Part shown: positions 46,302 through 56,104 of the stretch, one piece after another
How the letters are laid out: every line of letters begins with the position of its first letter
Numbering within the stretch: position 1 is the stretch's first letter
NCBI GenBank assembly: GCA_025357875.1
Contig: JANYLK010000180.1
Location: 1 to 64,000, forward strand
From: Granulicella sp.
Lineage (GTDB): Bacteria; Acidobacteriota; Terriglobia; Terriglobales; Acidobacteriaceae
DNA: 64,000 bases
Direction of reading: 5' to 3'
Program-made: the position numbers and the translations under genes
The notes under the pieces: generated by a model
What the model was told of the DNA's origin: nothing
Seen by the model: the letters and a program-made list of their open reading frames with translations, nothing else
The model's database searches: none

Positions 46302-46454
46302 TGGTACACCTCAAATGAATTTGTCTACTTGGGTGAGTACGCTTTCATAGGAAGCAATCTAAGGGCCAACTTTAACACAATAGAATCAACTGTTTAGAAG
46401 ATAGGACACTTGGTAGAGTGCAACTAATTGCAGCCTTGACGGAAGGTGTCTACC

Positions 46455-46982
46455 CTACTGCTTGTCGTACACCAGATGGTTCTTTTGCATGCTCCCCGGA
46501 AGGGCAAACTCTTCGTGCAAAGTGCGCCCGTCCCCGCTGATGCGAAAGGTGCCTAAGTTGACAATCGTTCCGTTGTACTTGTTCGACGTTGCAAACTCCT
46601 GGGGACCCTCGGGCGTGATCGAGATTGTGATCCCATCCGGCACAGAGGGGCCGGACATTTTCGCGTCAGACCCATCTAGCGTCACGTCGGCATACTCCCC
46701 GGTGTCAGGAAACGCAATGTGCAAAGTCTGGTCTTTCTGGGCCAACTGTAGGTGTTTCGGACTAGTCGTAAAGGGGTTCGCAAGCTTCCATCCGCCCGCG
46801 AAGCCAGTGGTTCCAGAATCGCGCTCATAGGAAGTTGCTGCCGGCGTTACTAATCCCTTGCCGCCCGCCGCAGCCGAGATAACGGTTAAAAGTCTTCCAT
46901 CAGCGATAGTGGATTTCTGCACCCCAAGTCCCCTTATCCCTTGCAGTGAAATAGCTCCAGGGACAACGAACACGAATTTCAC
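46455..46982 (-). CDS. Small protein of unknown family, possibly truncated
   Basis: 175 residues with no clear signal peptide and no family I recognise. The C-terminal half is beta-rich (IAFPDTGEYADVTLDGSDAKMSGPSVPDGI, here ISITPEGPQ, NLGTFRISGDGRTLHEEF, LVYDKQ) and looks like a small barrel. The GTG start at 46982 meets an opposite-strand fragment of another protein at about 46980-47060, so the 5' end may have been lost in a rearrangement. Confidence 0.5.
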   Translation of the reverse strand: MKFVFVVPGAISLQGIRGLGVQKSTIADGRLLTVISAAAGGKGLVTPAATSYERDSGTTGFAGGWKLANPFTTSPKHLQLAQKDQTLHIAFPDTGEYADVTLDGSDAKMSGPSVPDGITISITPEGPQEFATSNKYNGTIVNLGTFRISGDGRTLHEEFALPGSMQKNHLVYDKQ

Positions 46983-47110
46983 CCTGTCTGGTCCGGCGGA
47001 TCATGGCTCATTCTTTACGTTTGACTTCGGAACTCTTGCTGCGGGCGGCTCAACGACGTTCAGTTTGCACTTAAAAGGACACAAAGTTCCCCTGATGACC
47101 ACGTTAACAC
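46965..47110 (+). pseudogene. Fragment resembling a PEP-CTERM-associated secreted protein
   Basis: The plus strand encodes LSGPADHGSFFTFDFGTLAA, then GGSTTFSLHL. A DHG-x-FF-x-F-x-FG-x-L-x-x-G stretch like this is common in PEP-CTERM proteins with beta domains. No start, signal peptide or C-terminal tag is present, so it is a remnant. It lies between the small unknown gene and uup. Confidence 0.4.
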
Positions 47111-47177
47111 TGGTACAACTCTCTGTTTTAGTAGAGTGCCTTAGTGCCGAATTCGATGGCGATTCCCGAAACACGAA

Positions 47178-49007
47178 TCAGCCCGCCTTCTCGGTCAGCT
47201 CAGCCCATCGCGCATAAAGTTCATCCGCGACAGCTTGAGCCTGCTCCATCTCGTGCAGAGCCGCCGTCAACGCGTCAGCATTGGTAGCGACACTTGGCTC
47301 GTCCAGCAAATCGCGCGCGACGTTCAGCCGCTCCTCCGCGGCTTCCACCCTATCCTCAATCGACGCATACTCACGCGCCTCCAGGTAGGAAAGTTTCTTC
47401 TTACCCACGTTCGGCGACGTTGATGCAGCTTGTACCGGCGTAGCAGTCGCGCTGGCTGAACTGCCATCGCTGTTCGCAGAGCCTTGTTCCCGCTGCCACT
47501 GCTCCCACTGCGAGTAGTCCGCAAACGTCTCAGCGTTCCCTAGTCCATCGAGTCCCAGAACAATAGTCGACACGCGGTCGAGCATGTATCGATCGTGAGT
47601 TACCAGTACCAGCGCCCCGGCATATTCAAGAAGACTCTCCTCCAGAATCTCAAGCGTCGCGATATCCAGATCGTTCGTAGGCTCGTCGAGCAAAAGCAGA
47701 TCAGCCGGCTCGAGCATCAGTTTGGCGATCAGCACCCTCGCCCGCTCGCCTCCGCTCAGGCGCTCCACTGGCTGGTTCAGTTGCTCCGAGGTAAACAAAA
47801 ATTTGGTCGCGTAGCTGGCGACGTGAACCACTCGCCCCTGATACATCACCGAGTCGGAATCAGGTGCAAGAGCGCGGCGCAGGGTGACAGACTCGTCGAG
47901 TTCGCGCATCTGCGAAAAGTAAACAATCTTCAGCGCGGCCGCCTTCTTGATCGAGCCCGCGCTCGGATCCAACTCGCCGGTAAGCAGGCGCAGCAGCGTT
48001 GTCTTCCCGCTCCCATTGGGGCCAACCAGGCCAACCCGCATTCCGTTGGTAATCAGGAAGTCGAGATGCTCCACGATCTTCTTCTCACTCGCACCTTCAC
48101 CGAAACTCAAGGCGACGTCTTCAAATTCCACCAACCGCTTGGTCTGCCGGTCGGTGGCCGCAAAGTCGATTCCTGCTGTGGCCGTCTGCACGCGCTGGTT
48201 CACATCGCGCAGCTGGCCGATCAAATCCTGCGCGTTGTCGATCCGCGCCTTGGCCTTGGTGGAGCGCGCTTTGGGGCCACGCCGCAGCCACTCAACCTCG
48301 ATCTTCACGCGATTCTTTAGCGCATCCTGCAACTTCGACTGCGCCTCCAGGTAAGCCTGTTTCCCTTCGATAAACTTCGAGTAAGTCCCCTTCACGCGCA
48401 GCAGCCCTTCCGCATACACGCGGTTCAGTTCGACGATCTCCGTCGCGACATTTTCCAGAAAATATCGATCGTGGCTGACCATGACGCAGGCAAAGTTCGC
48501 TTCGTTAAGCAGCTCTTCGAGCCAGGCGATACCTGCGAGGTCAAGATGGTTGGTCGGCTCGTCAAGCAGAAGCACATCGGGATGAGTGACGATAGCCTCG
48601 GCAATGGCGAGGCGCTTGCGCCAGCCTCCAGAGAGCGTCGCTGCCTCAGCGGCTAGGTCCGGAAATCCGGTGCGGCCGGATGTCTCACGCAGTCGGCCCT
48701 CGTGTTCGCCGTCCGCCACCTTGGCGCGAACTAAGGCCTCTTCAAGCACTTCGCGAACTGTCAGCCCCGACGCGAAATTCGATTCCTGAAGCACGTAAGC
48801 GATGCGGGCGCGCTTGCGTGTAGCAACGTCGCCCGAGTCCGCGTCCTGCTCGCCAGCGAGCACGGCGAGTAGCGTGGACTTGCCTGCGCCGTTCGGCCCG
48901 ATCAGGCCGATACGGTCGCCGTCAGATACTGGAAAGCTGATGTCTTGAAACAACGGCACGGCGCCAAATCGTTTTGACAGACCTTGTGCGTTAAGAATTG
49001 GCGGCAT
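47178..49007 (-). CDS. uup: ABC-F family ATPase, Uup-like
   Basis: 609 residues with two ABC domains and no membrane part. Walker A GPNGAGKST (about 37-45) and GPNGSGKTT (about 333-341); signatures LSGGWRKRL and LSGGERARV; Walker B LLLDEPTNHLD and LLLDEPTNDLD; a linker with the RRGPKARSTKAKARI box (arm/PtIM); and a C-terminal coiled coil (KKLSYLEAREYASIEDRVEAAEERLN to the end), the Uup DNA-binding type domain. Uup and its relatives act on ribosomes or recombination intermediates. Single gene. Confidence 0.93.
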   Translation of the reverse strand: MPPILNAQGLSKRFGAVPLFQDISFPVSDGDRIGLIGPNGAGKSTLLAVLAGEQDADSGDVATRKRARIAYVLQESNFASGLTVREVLEEALVRAKVADGEHEGRLRETSGRTGFPDLAAEAATLSGGWRKRLAIAEAIVTHPDVLLLDEPTNHLDLAGIAWLEELLNEANFACVMVSHDRYFLENVATEIVELNRVYAEGLLRVKGTYSKFIEGKQAYLEAQSKLQDALKNRVKIEVEWLRRGPKARSTKAKARIDNAQDLIGQLRDVNQRVQTATAGIDFAATDRQTKRLVEFEDVALSFGEGASEKKIVEHLDFLITNGMRVGLVGPNGSGKTTLLRLLTGELDPSAGSIKKAAALKIVYFSQMRELDESVTLRRALAPDSDSVMYQGRVVHVASYATKFLFTSEQLNQPVERLSGGERARVLIAKLMLEPADLLLLDEPTNDLDIATLEILEESLLEYAGALVLVTHDRYMLDRVSTIVLGLDGLGNAETFADYSQWEQWQREQGSANSDGSSASATATPVQAASTSPNVGKKKLSYLEAREYASIEDRVEAAEERLNVARDLLDEPSVATNADALTAALHEMEQAQAVADELYARWAELTEKAG

Positions 49008-49197
49008 AACTTTAGTTTACCGTGCCTAAGTAGCTGGCAGCTCAGCGCACGGAATAATGCAAAACTCAGCCGGCTTCACAAGCTGCAGAAAAACTCGGAA
49101 AGCCCGCCGTTGGGAGTAGCGGCGAGATTCAGCCCGGGGTAAGCAATCCAAAGAAAACCGGCTTTAGCGGTGGGTTTTATTCACTCACCTTCACCCG

Positions 49198-49506
49198 CTA
49201 TTCAAGATCGAAGTCCCGCATCGGTCGCTCCGTCATCGGCTTTTCCTTCGCCTTCTTCACAGCCTCGGCGAACTTCTTTGCCATCAGGTCGTCCCTGTTC
49301 TTCTGCGCATCGACGCTCTGGGCAAAGATAGAGTCGCGACGCGCATCGGCCTCACGCAGCGCATTCGCAGCATCTGTAAAGTCCTCGAACATACGCTTTC
49401 GCGGAGCGGGAGTGTGCGCAATGATAGCCCGCGTTACCGGGTCAACCTTCAGCATCCCCCCGCAGTCCGGGCAACACACTTCAAATGCTTCGTCACTCAT
49501 ACCCAT
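49198..49506 (-). CDS. Small zinc-ribbon protein
   Basis: 102 residues: CCPDCGGML at residues 11-19, part of a ribbon with a short acidic stretch, then a charged helix (about 40-95, FTDAANALREADARRDSIF, KKFAEAVKKAKEKP). Only one Cys pair is present, so zinc binding would need a dimer or other ligands. Function unknown. GAGGTGA precedes ATG 49506; a second ATG is 6 bp in. Confidence 0.72.
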   Translation of the reverse strand: MGMSDEAFEVCCPDCGGMLKVDPVTRAIIAHTPAPRKRMFEDFTDAANALREADARRDSIFAQSVDAQKNRDDLMAKKFAEAVKKAKEKPMTERPMRDFDLE

Positions 49507-49848
49507 GGTCCGTTCACCTCACCGGCAACCATTCTAGAACGGTTATCCATTCCGGGTGCAGGTATCGAACGTACGGCCGACTCGTCATACGATGGACGCC
49601 GGGAAGGCCGCGTCGACCTGAACGCCGAAGGCCGCTCTAATACGCTTCGCCGGGATGGCCGCATTGACCGTCACCTTGCCGAGACACCACGCTGATTAGA
49701 TCTTGCCGGGAGCGCCAATGGCCCGGCAACACCAGCACAAGGCTGAAGGCGTGGGTATCCAATCGCCGAGAATCCGAGGGCTGAAGGCCCGACCCATCCG
49801 ACCAGACCGACTGAGCTGAAGGCCATAATCATCTTTGTAGAATCAGGT
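49507..49848. repeat. Intergenic region with palindromic repeats
   Basis: No gene. It holds TTGCCGGG (49703-49710) paired with CCCGGCAA (49722-49729), and GGGCTGAAGGCCC (49778-49790). Several GAAGGCCG and GCTGAAGGC copies surround them. The first hairpin has the same arms as ATGCCGGG/CCCGGCAT at 57627-57650, so it is a dispersed family. Neither is followed by a T run. Confidence 0.6.
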
Positions 49849-50232
49849 CTAGCCGCGAAGCTTGGCGAGCAGGTCGGTCGGATGAACGGGCTTGGCAAGA
49901 ATCTCGAATTCGTGACCATTCAGGCGCGCCTTCTCCAGCAAATCGGCGGTGGCAGCCTGACCTGAAAATAGCAGAATCTTGCAGTTGGGCAACTTTTCCC
50001 GAGTCGCAATCGCAGCCTCAATGCCGGTCATCCCGGTCATAATCACGTCCGAGATCAGCATGTCGGGTTGAAAGCTCTCCAACAATTCAATCGCTTTTTC
50101 GCCACTGTAAACGGCGCGCGCTTCGAAGCCAGCCTGGTTAAGAATGATGGCGAGCGTATTGGCAATCACCTGTTCGTCGTCGGCTACGAGCACTTTGCGT
50201 TTGGAGGTAGGTGCCGCTGGAATTTCAGACAT
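49849..50232 (-). CDS. Single-domain response regulator (receiver only)
   Basis: 127 residues from ATG 50232 with only a CheY-like receiver: VADDEQVIANTL, phospho-acceptor Asp in DMLISDVIMTGMTG, LLFSGQAA, and the Lys in ILAKPVHPTDLL. It lacks an output domain, so it would signal by protein contact or in a phosphorelay. No kinase gene is adjacent. The frame is open to 50298, but the extra residues are not domain-like. Confidence 0.9.
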   Translation of the reverse strand: MSEIPAAPTSKRKVLVADDEQVIANTLAIILNQAGFEARAVYSGEKAIELLESFQPDMLISDVIMTGMTGIEAAIATREKLPNCKILLFSGQAATADLLEKARLNGHEFEILAKPVHPTDLLAKLRG

Positions 50233-50408
50233 GCGATGGTCCCCAAAATGAATGGAATGATAGTACTGTGCGGGTTGATAACAATCTGGACCCGGCAACT
50301 CGCTCTATGCGTACGTCGCAATGATACGCTGAGCGGAGTGAAAGGTGCCGGTCCCAGACAATAATTTCTGGCCTACCTGCCCCGAAGTCCCCTAAAAAGA
50401 AGAAATTC

Positions 50409-51758
50409 ATGCCTGAGACGATAATCCGTGCCGAACGTGTCGAGAAATATTACGCCCAGCCCAGCGCCAACCGCATCCAGGTCATCGCCCCAACCGACCT
50501 ATCTGTGTGCTCAGGCGAGATCCTTGCCCTCCTCGGCCCCTCAGGTTCCGGAAAATCGACCCTGCTGCGTATGCTGACAGGTCTTTCCGCGCCCTCGGCC
50601 GGTCAGGTTTACTGGCACGACAAGCCCATTGCCCTGGCGGACCCCAATGTTTCCATCGTCTTTCAAAGCTTTGCACTCTTCCCCTGGCTGACCGTCCTTG
50701 AAAATATCGAGGCGCCGCTACAGGCGCGGGGTATGAACGCAGCCGAGCAGCGCAAACGCGGCTTGAGCATCCTCGACACGGTCGGCCTCGACGGTTTCCA
50801 GACGGCCTACCCTAAGGAGCTCTCCGGCGGAATGCGCCAGCGCGTCGGATTCGCGCGCGCTCTGGTAGTCGAGCCTGAAGTCCTCTTCATGGACGAGCCC
50901 TTCTCAGCGCTCGATGTGCTAACGGCCGAGAACCTGCGCAGCGAACTGCTCGAGTTGTGGCAGAAGAAGACCATCCCTACCAAGGCAATCTTCCTCGTGA
51001 CCCACAACATCGAGGAGGCGGTACTCCTCGCCGACCGAATCATCGTGTTGGGCCGTAATCCCGGAGTGATCCGCACCGACTTCAAAGTAACTCTGCCGCA
51101 TCCTCGCGACCGCAAGAGCGAAGAGTTCACCCAACTCGTCGACTACATCTACAAGGTATTAACGCAGCCCGGCGAGCGCCCTCCCGCGCTGCCCGGAGTC
51201 TCCGTGAAGACGGCACCCGACGCCCGCATCGCCCACTACCAGGAGCTTCCACACGCCCGTCCCGGAGGTATCGCAGGATTGCTTGAATTGCTGATTGACC
51301 GGCACGGCAAAGATGACATCTACCGCTTGGCAAGTGACCTCGGATTTGAGATCGACGACCTCTTGCCCATCGTCGACGCGGCCCAGATCCTCGGCTTCCT
51401 CACTGTTACTGAGGGCGACGCCGAAGTAACGACCGCCGGCGCCGAATACGCAAACTCCGAGATTCTGCGCCAGAAGGAACTCTTCCGCAAGGCCGCCGTC
51501 GACAACGTCCTCTTACTCCGCCAGATCGTCCGCGCCATTGAGACAAAGACCGACCACACCGTCCCCGAGGAGTTCTTCCACGACCTGCTCGACGAACAAT
51601 TCACCGAAGAAGTGACCCTGCGCCAACTTGAGACCGCGATCAGTTGGGGCCGATATGCAGAACTCTTCGACTTCGACGCCGCACGCCGCCGGTTCATCCA
51701 GCCGGAAAAGACCTCGCCCGACTCAGTCGACGATCCTGACGCGGAGATCGAAGAGTGA
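50409..51758 (+). CDS. NitT/TauT-type ABC transporter ATP-binding protein with AAA-associated C-terminal domain
   Basis: 449 residues. The ABC domain (about 5-250) has Walker A GPSGSGKST (43-51), Q-loop FQSFALFPWL, signature LSGGMRQRVGFARAL, Walker B VLFMDEPFSALD and switch His in VTHN, the form seen in nitrate, sulfonate and taurine importers. The C-terminal 170 residues (about 280-449, GGIAGLLELLIDRHGKDDIYRL, RQKELFRKAA) match the AAA-associated domain found on a subset of these ATPases. The stop overlaps the permease start in GTGA. No periplasmic binding protein is in the window. Confidence 0.92.
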   Translation: MPETIIRAERVEKYYAQPSANRIQVIAPTDLSVCSGEILALLGPSGSGKSTLLRMLTGLSAPSAGQVYWHDKPIALADPNVSIVFQSFALFPWLTVLENIEAPLQARGMNAAEQRKRGLSILDTVGLDGFQTAYPKELSGGMRQRVGFARALVVEPEVLFMDEPFSALDVLTAENLRSELLELWQKKTIPTKAIFLVTHNIEEAVLLADRIIVLGRNPGVIRTDFKVTLPHPRDRKSEEFTQLVDYIYKVLTQPGERPPALPGVSVKTAPDARIAHYQELPHARPGGIAGLLELLIDRHGKDDIYRLASDLGFEIDDLLPIVDAAQILGFLTVTEGDAEVTTAGAEYANSEILRQKELFRKAAVDNVLLLRQIVRAIETKTDHTVPEEFFHDLLDEQFTEEVTLRQLETAISWGRYAELFDFDAARRRFIQPEKTSPDSVDDPDAEIEE

Positions 51759-53536
51759 ATCCGCTTCACACCAATTTCAGCTACACCCGCGGGCGAGAGA
51801 CCTTAGCGCGCGCCCTGGTGCTGCGTCGTACCTGGCCGGTGGTGCTGGATCTCTGCGTCGCCGCGATCGGGCTCGCGATCTTCTATGCAATTGTGCGCAT
51901 CGCCATGCTGTGGGCCGGTCCGCCATCGGAGCAGATGGTTGTATCGCTCAGCCCGAGCGCTCTGCCCATGTATGCGTTCTATTCGCTGGTTCGCATCTTT
52001 CTGGCGTACGTACTCAGCATCGTCTTCGCCGTGAGCTATGGATATCTCGCGGCCTACAACACACGCGTAGAAGCGATCATGATCGCCGTGCTCGACATCC
52101 TGCAGTCGATTCCTGTTCTCAGCTTTCTGCCGCCAGTAATGCTCGCGATGATTGCGCTCTTCCCTACTCGCCACTTAGGTGTCGAACTGGGCGCGATCAT
52201 CCTGCTCTTCACCGGCGCCGTATGGAACATGGCCTTCAGCTTTTACTCCTCCATCAAGAGCATCCCGCGCGAACTGTGTGAGGCAGCCGACGTCAACCGC
52301 TTCTCATGGCTCCAGCGCCTGGTCCAATTAGAGCTCCCTTACGCCGCCATCGGCCTGGTTTGGAATTCCATCATGTCGGTAGCCGGCGCCTGGTTCACCC
52401 TGATGGCGTGCGAGATGTTTCACTTCGGATCGAAAGACTTTCGCCTTCCCGGACTCGGCTCCTACCTGCAGACCGCAGCCGATGTGAAGGACGGTAAGGC
52501 AATCGCGTGCGGCCTGATCACGATGATTGCGATTATCGTCGCCATCGACCAGTTCATCTGGCGGCCTCTGATCGCGTGGAGCGACAAGTTCAAGTTCGAG
52601 CAGGTAGAAAGCTCGCAGCACGTAACCTCTCCGCTGCTGCACCTCTTCACCCACTCCAATGTTCTTGCATCGATTGCGCGACACACCACCGAGCCGCTCA
52701 ACGAAGCAATCTACATCAACCTCGCCAACCGCCGCCGCAAACAGGTCGCACAATTAGCCGCGCATCCCCCGACATCCCCCGGCACCGGCTCCAGGGTGAC
52801 CATGTGGATAGTGGCTGCCCTATTGGGCGCCGCCGTCCTCATCGCCGCGCAGCACGCGCTTGAGTTAGTCCGGCCAGTCACCGGCGCCCAGTATGTCGAG
52901 CTGCTCAAGGGTGCGGGCGCAACATTCCTCCGCGTCAATTTCTCGCTCCTCCTCGCAGCAGCGTGGACAATCCCTGTAGGCGTCGCAATTGGCTCACACC
53001 CGCCTCTCGCAAGACTTGCTCAACCCCTCGCGCAAATCGCAGCCTCCGTACCCGCGACCGCGCTCTTCCCCGTCGTCCTCCTCGTGCTGATCCGGCTCGG
53101 CGGCGGAATCGGCATCGGATCCATTGCCCTGATGCTCCTCGGCACCCAGTGGTACATCTTGTTCAACGTCATCGCCGGCGCGATGGCAATTCCCACCGAC
53201 CTCAAAGAAGTCGCAACTCTCTTCCGCTTCTCGAACGTAGAACGCTGGAGAAAATTGATCCTGCCCGGAATCTTTCCTTTTCTTGTAACCGGAATGGTTA
53301 CAGCCTCCGGCGGCGCCTGGAATGCCAGCATCTTCGCCGAGTACTTCACCCTGAACGGCAAGACCCTCACGACCCTCGGCCTCGGCGAGCAGATCAACGC
53401 AGCCACCGCTGAAGGCCAATTTCCAATCATCCTGCTGGGCACGATCCTTATCTCGCTCATGGTGGTCACCACCAACCGCCTGCTGTGGCGCCGTCTCTAC
53501 AGACTCGCCGAATCCCGCTACCGCCTCGAAGGCTGA
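51755..53536 (+). CDS. Fused double ABC permease (NitT/TauT-like)
   Basis: 593 residues made of two BPD_transp_1 permeases in one chain. The first half (about 25-290) has its EAA-like loop at AADVNRFSWLQRLVQLELPYA; the second (about 330-585) at EVATLFRFSNVERWRKLILPG. Each half has about six membrane helices, joined by a cytoplasmic linker (about 285-345). One gene therefore gives the whole membrane part. GTG start at 51755 overlaps the ATPase. The substrate is unknown because no binding protein is linked. Confidence 0.93.
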   Translation: MNPLHTNFSYTRGRETLARALVLRRTWPVVLDLCVAAIGLAIFYAIVRIAMLWAGPPSEQMVVSLSPSALPMYAFYSLVRIFLAYVLSIVFAVSYGYLAAYNTRVEAIMIAVLDILQSIPVLSFLPPVMLAMIALFPTRHLGVELGAIILLFTGAVWNMAFSFYSSIKSIPRELCEAADVNRFSWLQRLVQLELPYAAIGLVWNSIMSVAGAWFTLMACEMFHFGSKDFRLPGLGSYLQTAADVKDGKAIACGLITMIAIIVAIDQFIWRPLIAWSDKFKFEQVESSQHVTSPLLHLFTHSNVLASIARHTTEPLNEAIYINLANRRRKQVAQLAAHPPTSPGTGSRVTMWIVAALLGAAVLIAAQHALELVRPVTGAQYVELLKGAGATFLRVNFSLLLAAAWTIPVGVAIGSHPPLARLAQPLAQIAASVPATALFPVVLLVLIRLGGGIGIGSIALMLLGTQWYILFNVIAGAMAIPTDLKEVATLFRFSNVERWRKLILPGIFPFLVTGMVTASGGAWNASIFAEYFTLNGKTLTTLGLGEQINAATAEGQFPIILLGTILISLMVVTTNRLLWRRLYRLAESRYRLEG

Positions 53537-53622
53537 CTCCGAAGACTCACTGTGCAGACCGACGCACCCAGACCGTTCCTGTATCCTTCTGGGAGCGATG
53601 CGGCGGACGATTCCGAGCCTAT

Positions 53623-54381
53623 GTGTCCCAAGGAACTTTTTTGCGGAAAGCCGCACTCGTTTCAATCTTTGCCGGCCTGGTATCTCTGCCATATCTTGGT
53701 GGCGCCGTCATGGGCCAGGAATCCACCAGTGTTTCCGGTATCCAAAGCTTCGGTTTCTCATCCTCCTACAGCCCTGACTCCAGCCACATCCTGATCGGCG
53801 AGTCCGAGCATCGACGCATCTGGACGCTCGGTGCCGAATACACGCACCGCCTACACCAGCAGTCGCTCTTCCGCCTCGACTACGAAGGTTCGTTGATTCC
53901 CATCTACGAGGAGACCGATCCAACCGTAGTTGGCACCAAGTTCACCCTCGCCGGCCAGGATTTCTTTACGCGGCTTGCTCCCGTGCGCGTCGTCTCCGTA
54001 GCTCACGGTCCGGTCGGCAGCGCTGCAACCGGGCTTACTGCCAGCGTGCCTATCTACGCGCTCTCGGGACGGCAGAATACTTACGCCGCAGCCTTCTCCC
54101 CCCTAGGAGTAAGGATGAGCGCTCTCCCGCGTTGGCGCCTCCAGCCAAGTTTCGCCGTCGACTTGGGCGCCGTTTTCTCCGCGCGAGATATCCCGGTCGA
54201 TCATGCCGCCCAGTTCAATTACATAATCGCGATGGGTCCCGGTCTCCAGTTCTTCGGCGATAACCATCTCTCCTGGCGCCTCGAGTACCTCTATCGCCAC
54301 GTGTCGAACGCCGGCCGCGGAGCGCAGAATCCCGGCGTCGATCAGGGCGTCGTCCGCGTCACCGTCAGCCGCCACCGCTAG
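53623..54381 (+). CDS. Outer-membrane beta-barrel protein, PagL-like (acyloxyacyl hydrolase family)
   Basis: About 252 residues with a signal segment (AALVSIFAGLVSLPYLGGAV, then cleavage near VMGQ) and an aromatic-rich beta barrel. The C-terminal RHVSNAG with NPGVD fits the H-x-SN active-site strand of PagL, the lipid A 3-O-deacylase. If active, it would remove an acyl chain from LPS. The start is uncertain: GTG 53623 precedes the signal segment, but the frame is open to 53485, inside the permease end. The barrel similarity is clear; the enzyme activity is inference. Confidence 0.65.
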   Translation: MSQGTFLRKAALVSIFAGLVSLPYLGGAVMGQESTSVSGIQSFGFSSSYSPDSSHILIGESEHRRIWTLGAEYTHRLHQQSLFRLDYEGSLIPIYEETDPTVVGTKFTLAGQDFFTRLAPVRVVSVAHGPVGSAATGLTASVPIYALSGRQNTYAAAFSPLGVRMSALPRWRLQPSFAVDLGAVFSARDIPVDHAAQFNYIIAMGPGLQFFGDNHLSWRLEYLYRHVSNAGRGAQNPGVDQGVVRVTVSRHR

Positions 54382-54402
54382 CCGGAATGCTAATCTAACC
54401 TC

Positions 54403-55098
54403 ATGAAGTTCGGCGTTCTGGTGTTCCCCGGATCCAACTGCGACCACGATACGCACCACGCCCTCGGCGGCGTGCTGGGCCAGCCCGTAACCTATCTCTG
54501 GCACCAGTCGCACGACCTCGAGGGCTGCGACGCTATCCTTGTTCCCGGCGGTTTTGCCTACGGAGACTACCTGCGTACCGGAGCCATCGCGCGCTTCGCT
54601 CCAATCATGCAGAGCGTCCGGCGATTCGCAGGCACGGGCGGCCTGGTCATGGGAATCTGCAACGGTTTCCAGATCCTATGCGAAGCCGCACTGCTTCCCG
54701 GCGCGCTGATGCGCAACGCAGGCCAGCGCTATATCTGCCGCCAACTTCATCTCCGCGTCGAGACTCCAAACTCCCCATTCACCGACGGACTAACCCAGGG
54801 GCAGGTCCTCCGCATGCCCATTGGACACATGGAGGGCAACTACTTCTGCGACGCCCCCACGCTCGACACGCTCAAGCGCGACGACCGCATCGCCTTGCGC
54901 TACGCCACCGCACTGGGTGAGATCACGGGCGAGGCAAACCCAAATGGCTCGCTGGAAAATATCGCCGGAATTCTCAGCGAAGGCCGCAACGTCCTCGGCA
55001 TGATGCCTCACCCGGATCGCTCCAGCGAGGCCCTGCTTGGCTCGACCGACGGGCTTTTGCTCTTTCAGTCCTTGGCTCGCAGTCTCGCGGCAGCGTAG
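54403..55098 (+). CDS. purQ: Phosphoribosylformylglycinamidine synthase subunit PurQ
   Basis: Glutaminase subunit of the fourth step of purine synthesis. 231 residues, class I glutamine amidotransferase: [26 protein letters not shown], nucleophile Cys in MGICNGFQ, and the His-Glu part in MMPHPDRS (HPxR). It works with PurL and PurS, which are not next to it here. It follows the PagL-like gene by 21 bp. Confidence 0.95.
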   Translation: MKFGVLVFPGSNCDHDTHHALGGVLGQPVTYLWHQSHDLEGCDAILVPGGFAYGDYLRTGAIARFAPIMQSVRRFAGTGGLVMGICNGFQILCEAALLPGALMRNAGQRYICRQLHLRVETPNSPFTDGLTQGQVLRMPIGHMEGNYFCDAPTLDTLKRDDRIALRYATALGEITGEANPNGSLENIAGILSEGRNVLGMMPHPDRSSEALLGSTDGLLLFQSLARSLAAA

Positions 55099-55202
55099 CT
55101 CCTGCTAGCTCGATACACCTCACGCTCTAACCGCATCGCATGACATAGCCGCGGCCACGATTCCGGTGCTGTCCTCGAGGCGGAGTTACTCTGACGGGTG
55201 CA

Positions 55203-56006
55203 ATGGTAGACATACATCATCATCTTCTTCCCGGACTGGACGACGGCTCCGACAGCATCGAAACCTCGGTCGCGATGGCCAGGCAAGCCGCCGCCGATGG
55301 CATCACCCACATCGTTTGCACTCCTCATGCGAACGGTCAGTACACCTACGATCCAGCCGTCAACGCCGCTAAGACCGACGAACTCCGCACGCGTCTAGCC
55401 AGCGAGGGTATCCCACTCACACTAGGCAGCGGCTGCGACTTTCATCTTTCCTTCGATAACGTGAACGATGCCAAAAAGGATGCCGCGCGATTCAGCATCA
55501 ACGGGCTCGGCTACCTCCTGGTCGAGGTACCGGACTACGGTCTTCCCCCCGGGCTAACCGAAACTTTTTACGAACTCCAACTCGCGGGACTGACTCCGAT
55601 CCTCACCCATCCCGAACGCAATCCAACATTGCAGAAAGAGCCCGCCCGCCTGATGGAATGGCTGCGTGGTGGCGTGCTCATTCAAGTGACTGCGGATTCG
55701 CTGACCGGGCACAAGGGCAAACACGCGCAGCGCATGGCCCAAGACCTGCTGGAGAAACGCTGGGTCCACTTTCTCGCTACCGACGCACACAACACCACTT
55801 CCCGTCCCCCGCGTATGCGCGACGCCCACGATCTGGTCGCGACTAAGTACAGCGCAAGCTACGCCCACGCTCTCTGCCTCACGAATCCGCTAGCCGTCTT
55901 TCTAGGCAAGCAGTTCGAAGTGGAGGATGAACCCCGCACCCTCTTTGAAGACGTGAAGGAACCCAACTGGTGGCAGCGAGTCGCCGCCGTCTTGAACCGC
56001 CGCTAG
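55203..56006 (+). CDS. PHP-family tyrosine-protein phosphatase, CpsB/CapC type
   Basis: 267 residues of the CpsB/YwqE type: metal motifs DIHHHLLPGLDDG (residues 3-15), CTPHANGQY, VEVPDYGLPPG, THPERN and TDAHN. These manganese-dependent phosphatases dephosphorylate the tyrosine kinases that control capsule and exopolysaccharide export. No such kinase or polysaccharide operon is adjacent. Ends with EPNWWQRVAAVLNRR. The upstream 104 bp has no repeat. Confidence 0.92.
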   Translation: MVDIHHHLLPGLDDGSDSIETSVAMARQAAADGITHIVCTPHANGQYTYDPAVNAAKTDELRTRLASEGIPLTLGSGCDFHLSFDNVNDAKKDAARFSINGLGYLLVEVPDYGLPPGLTETFYELQLAGLTPILTHPERNPTLQKEPARLMEWLRGGVLIQVTADSLTGHKGKHAQRMAQDLLEKRWVHFLATDAHNTTSRPPRMRDAHDLVATKYSASYAHALCLTNPLAVFLGKQFEVEDEPRTLFEDVKEPNWWQRVAAVLNRR

Positions 56007-56104
56007 CATGAATTAGTTAGCACGTAAATAAAGTGTCATCCGGAGCGGAATTCGGCGCGCACTTGTGTTTAACGCAGTCAAAGGGCCTGCGCTTTTTGGC
56101 CACG

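Noticed and set aside
47595..48320. Plus-strand open frame of 241 codons opposite uup
   Set aside because: Shadow of the second ABC half; Arg/Gln-rich without motifs.
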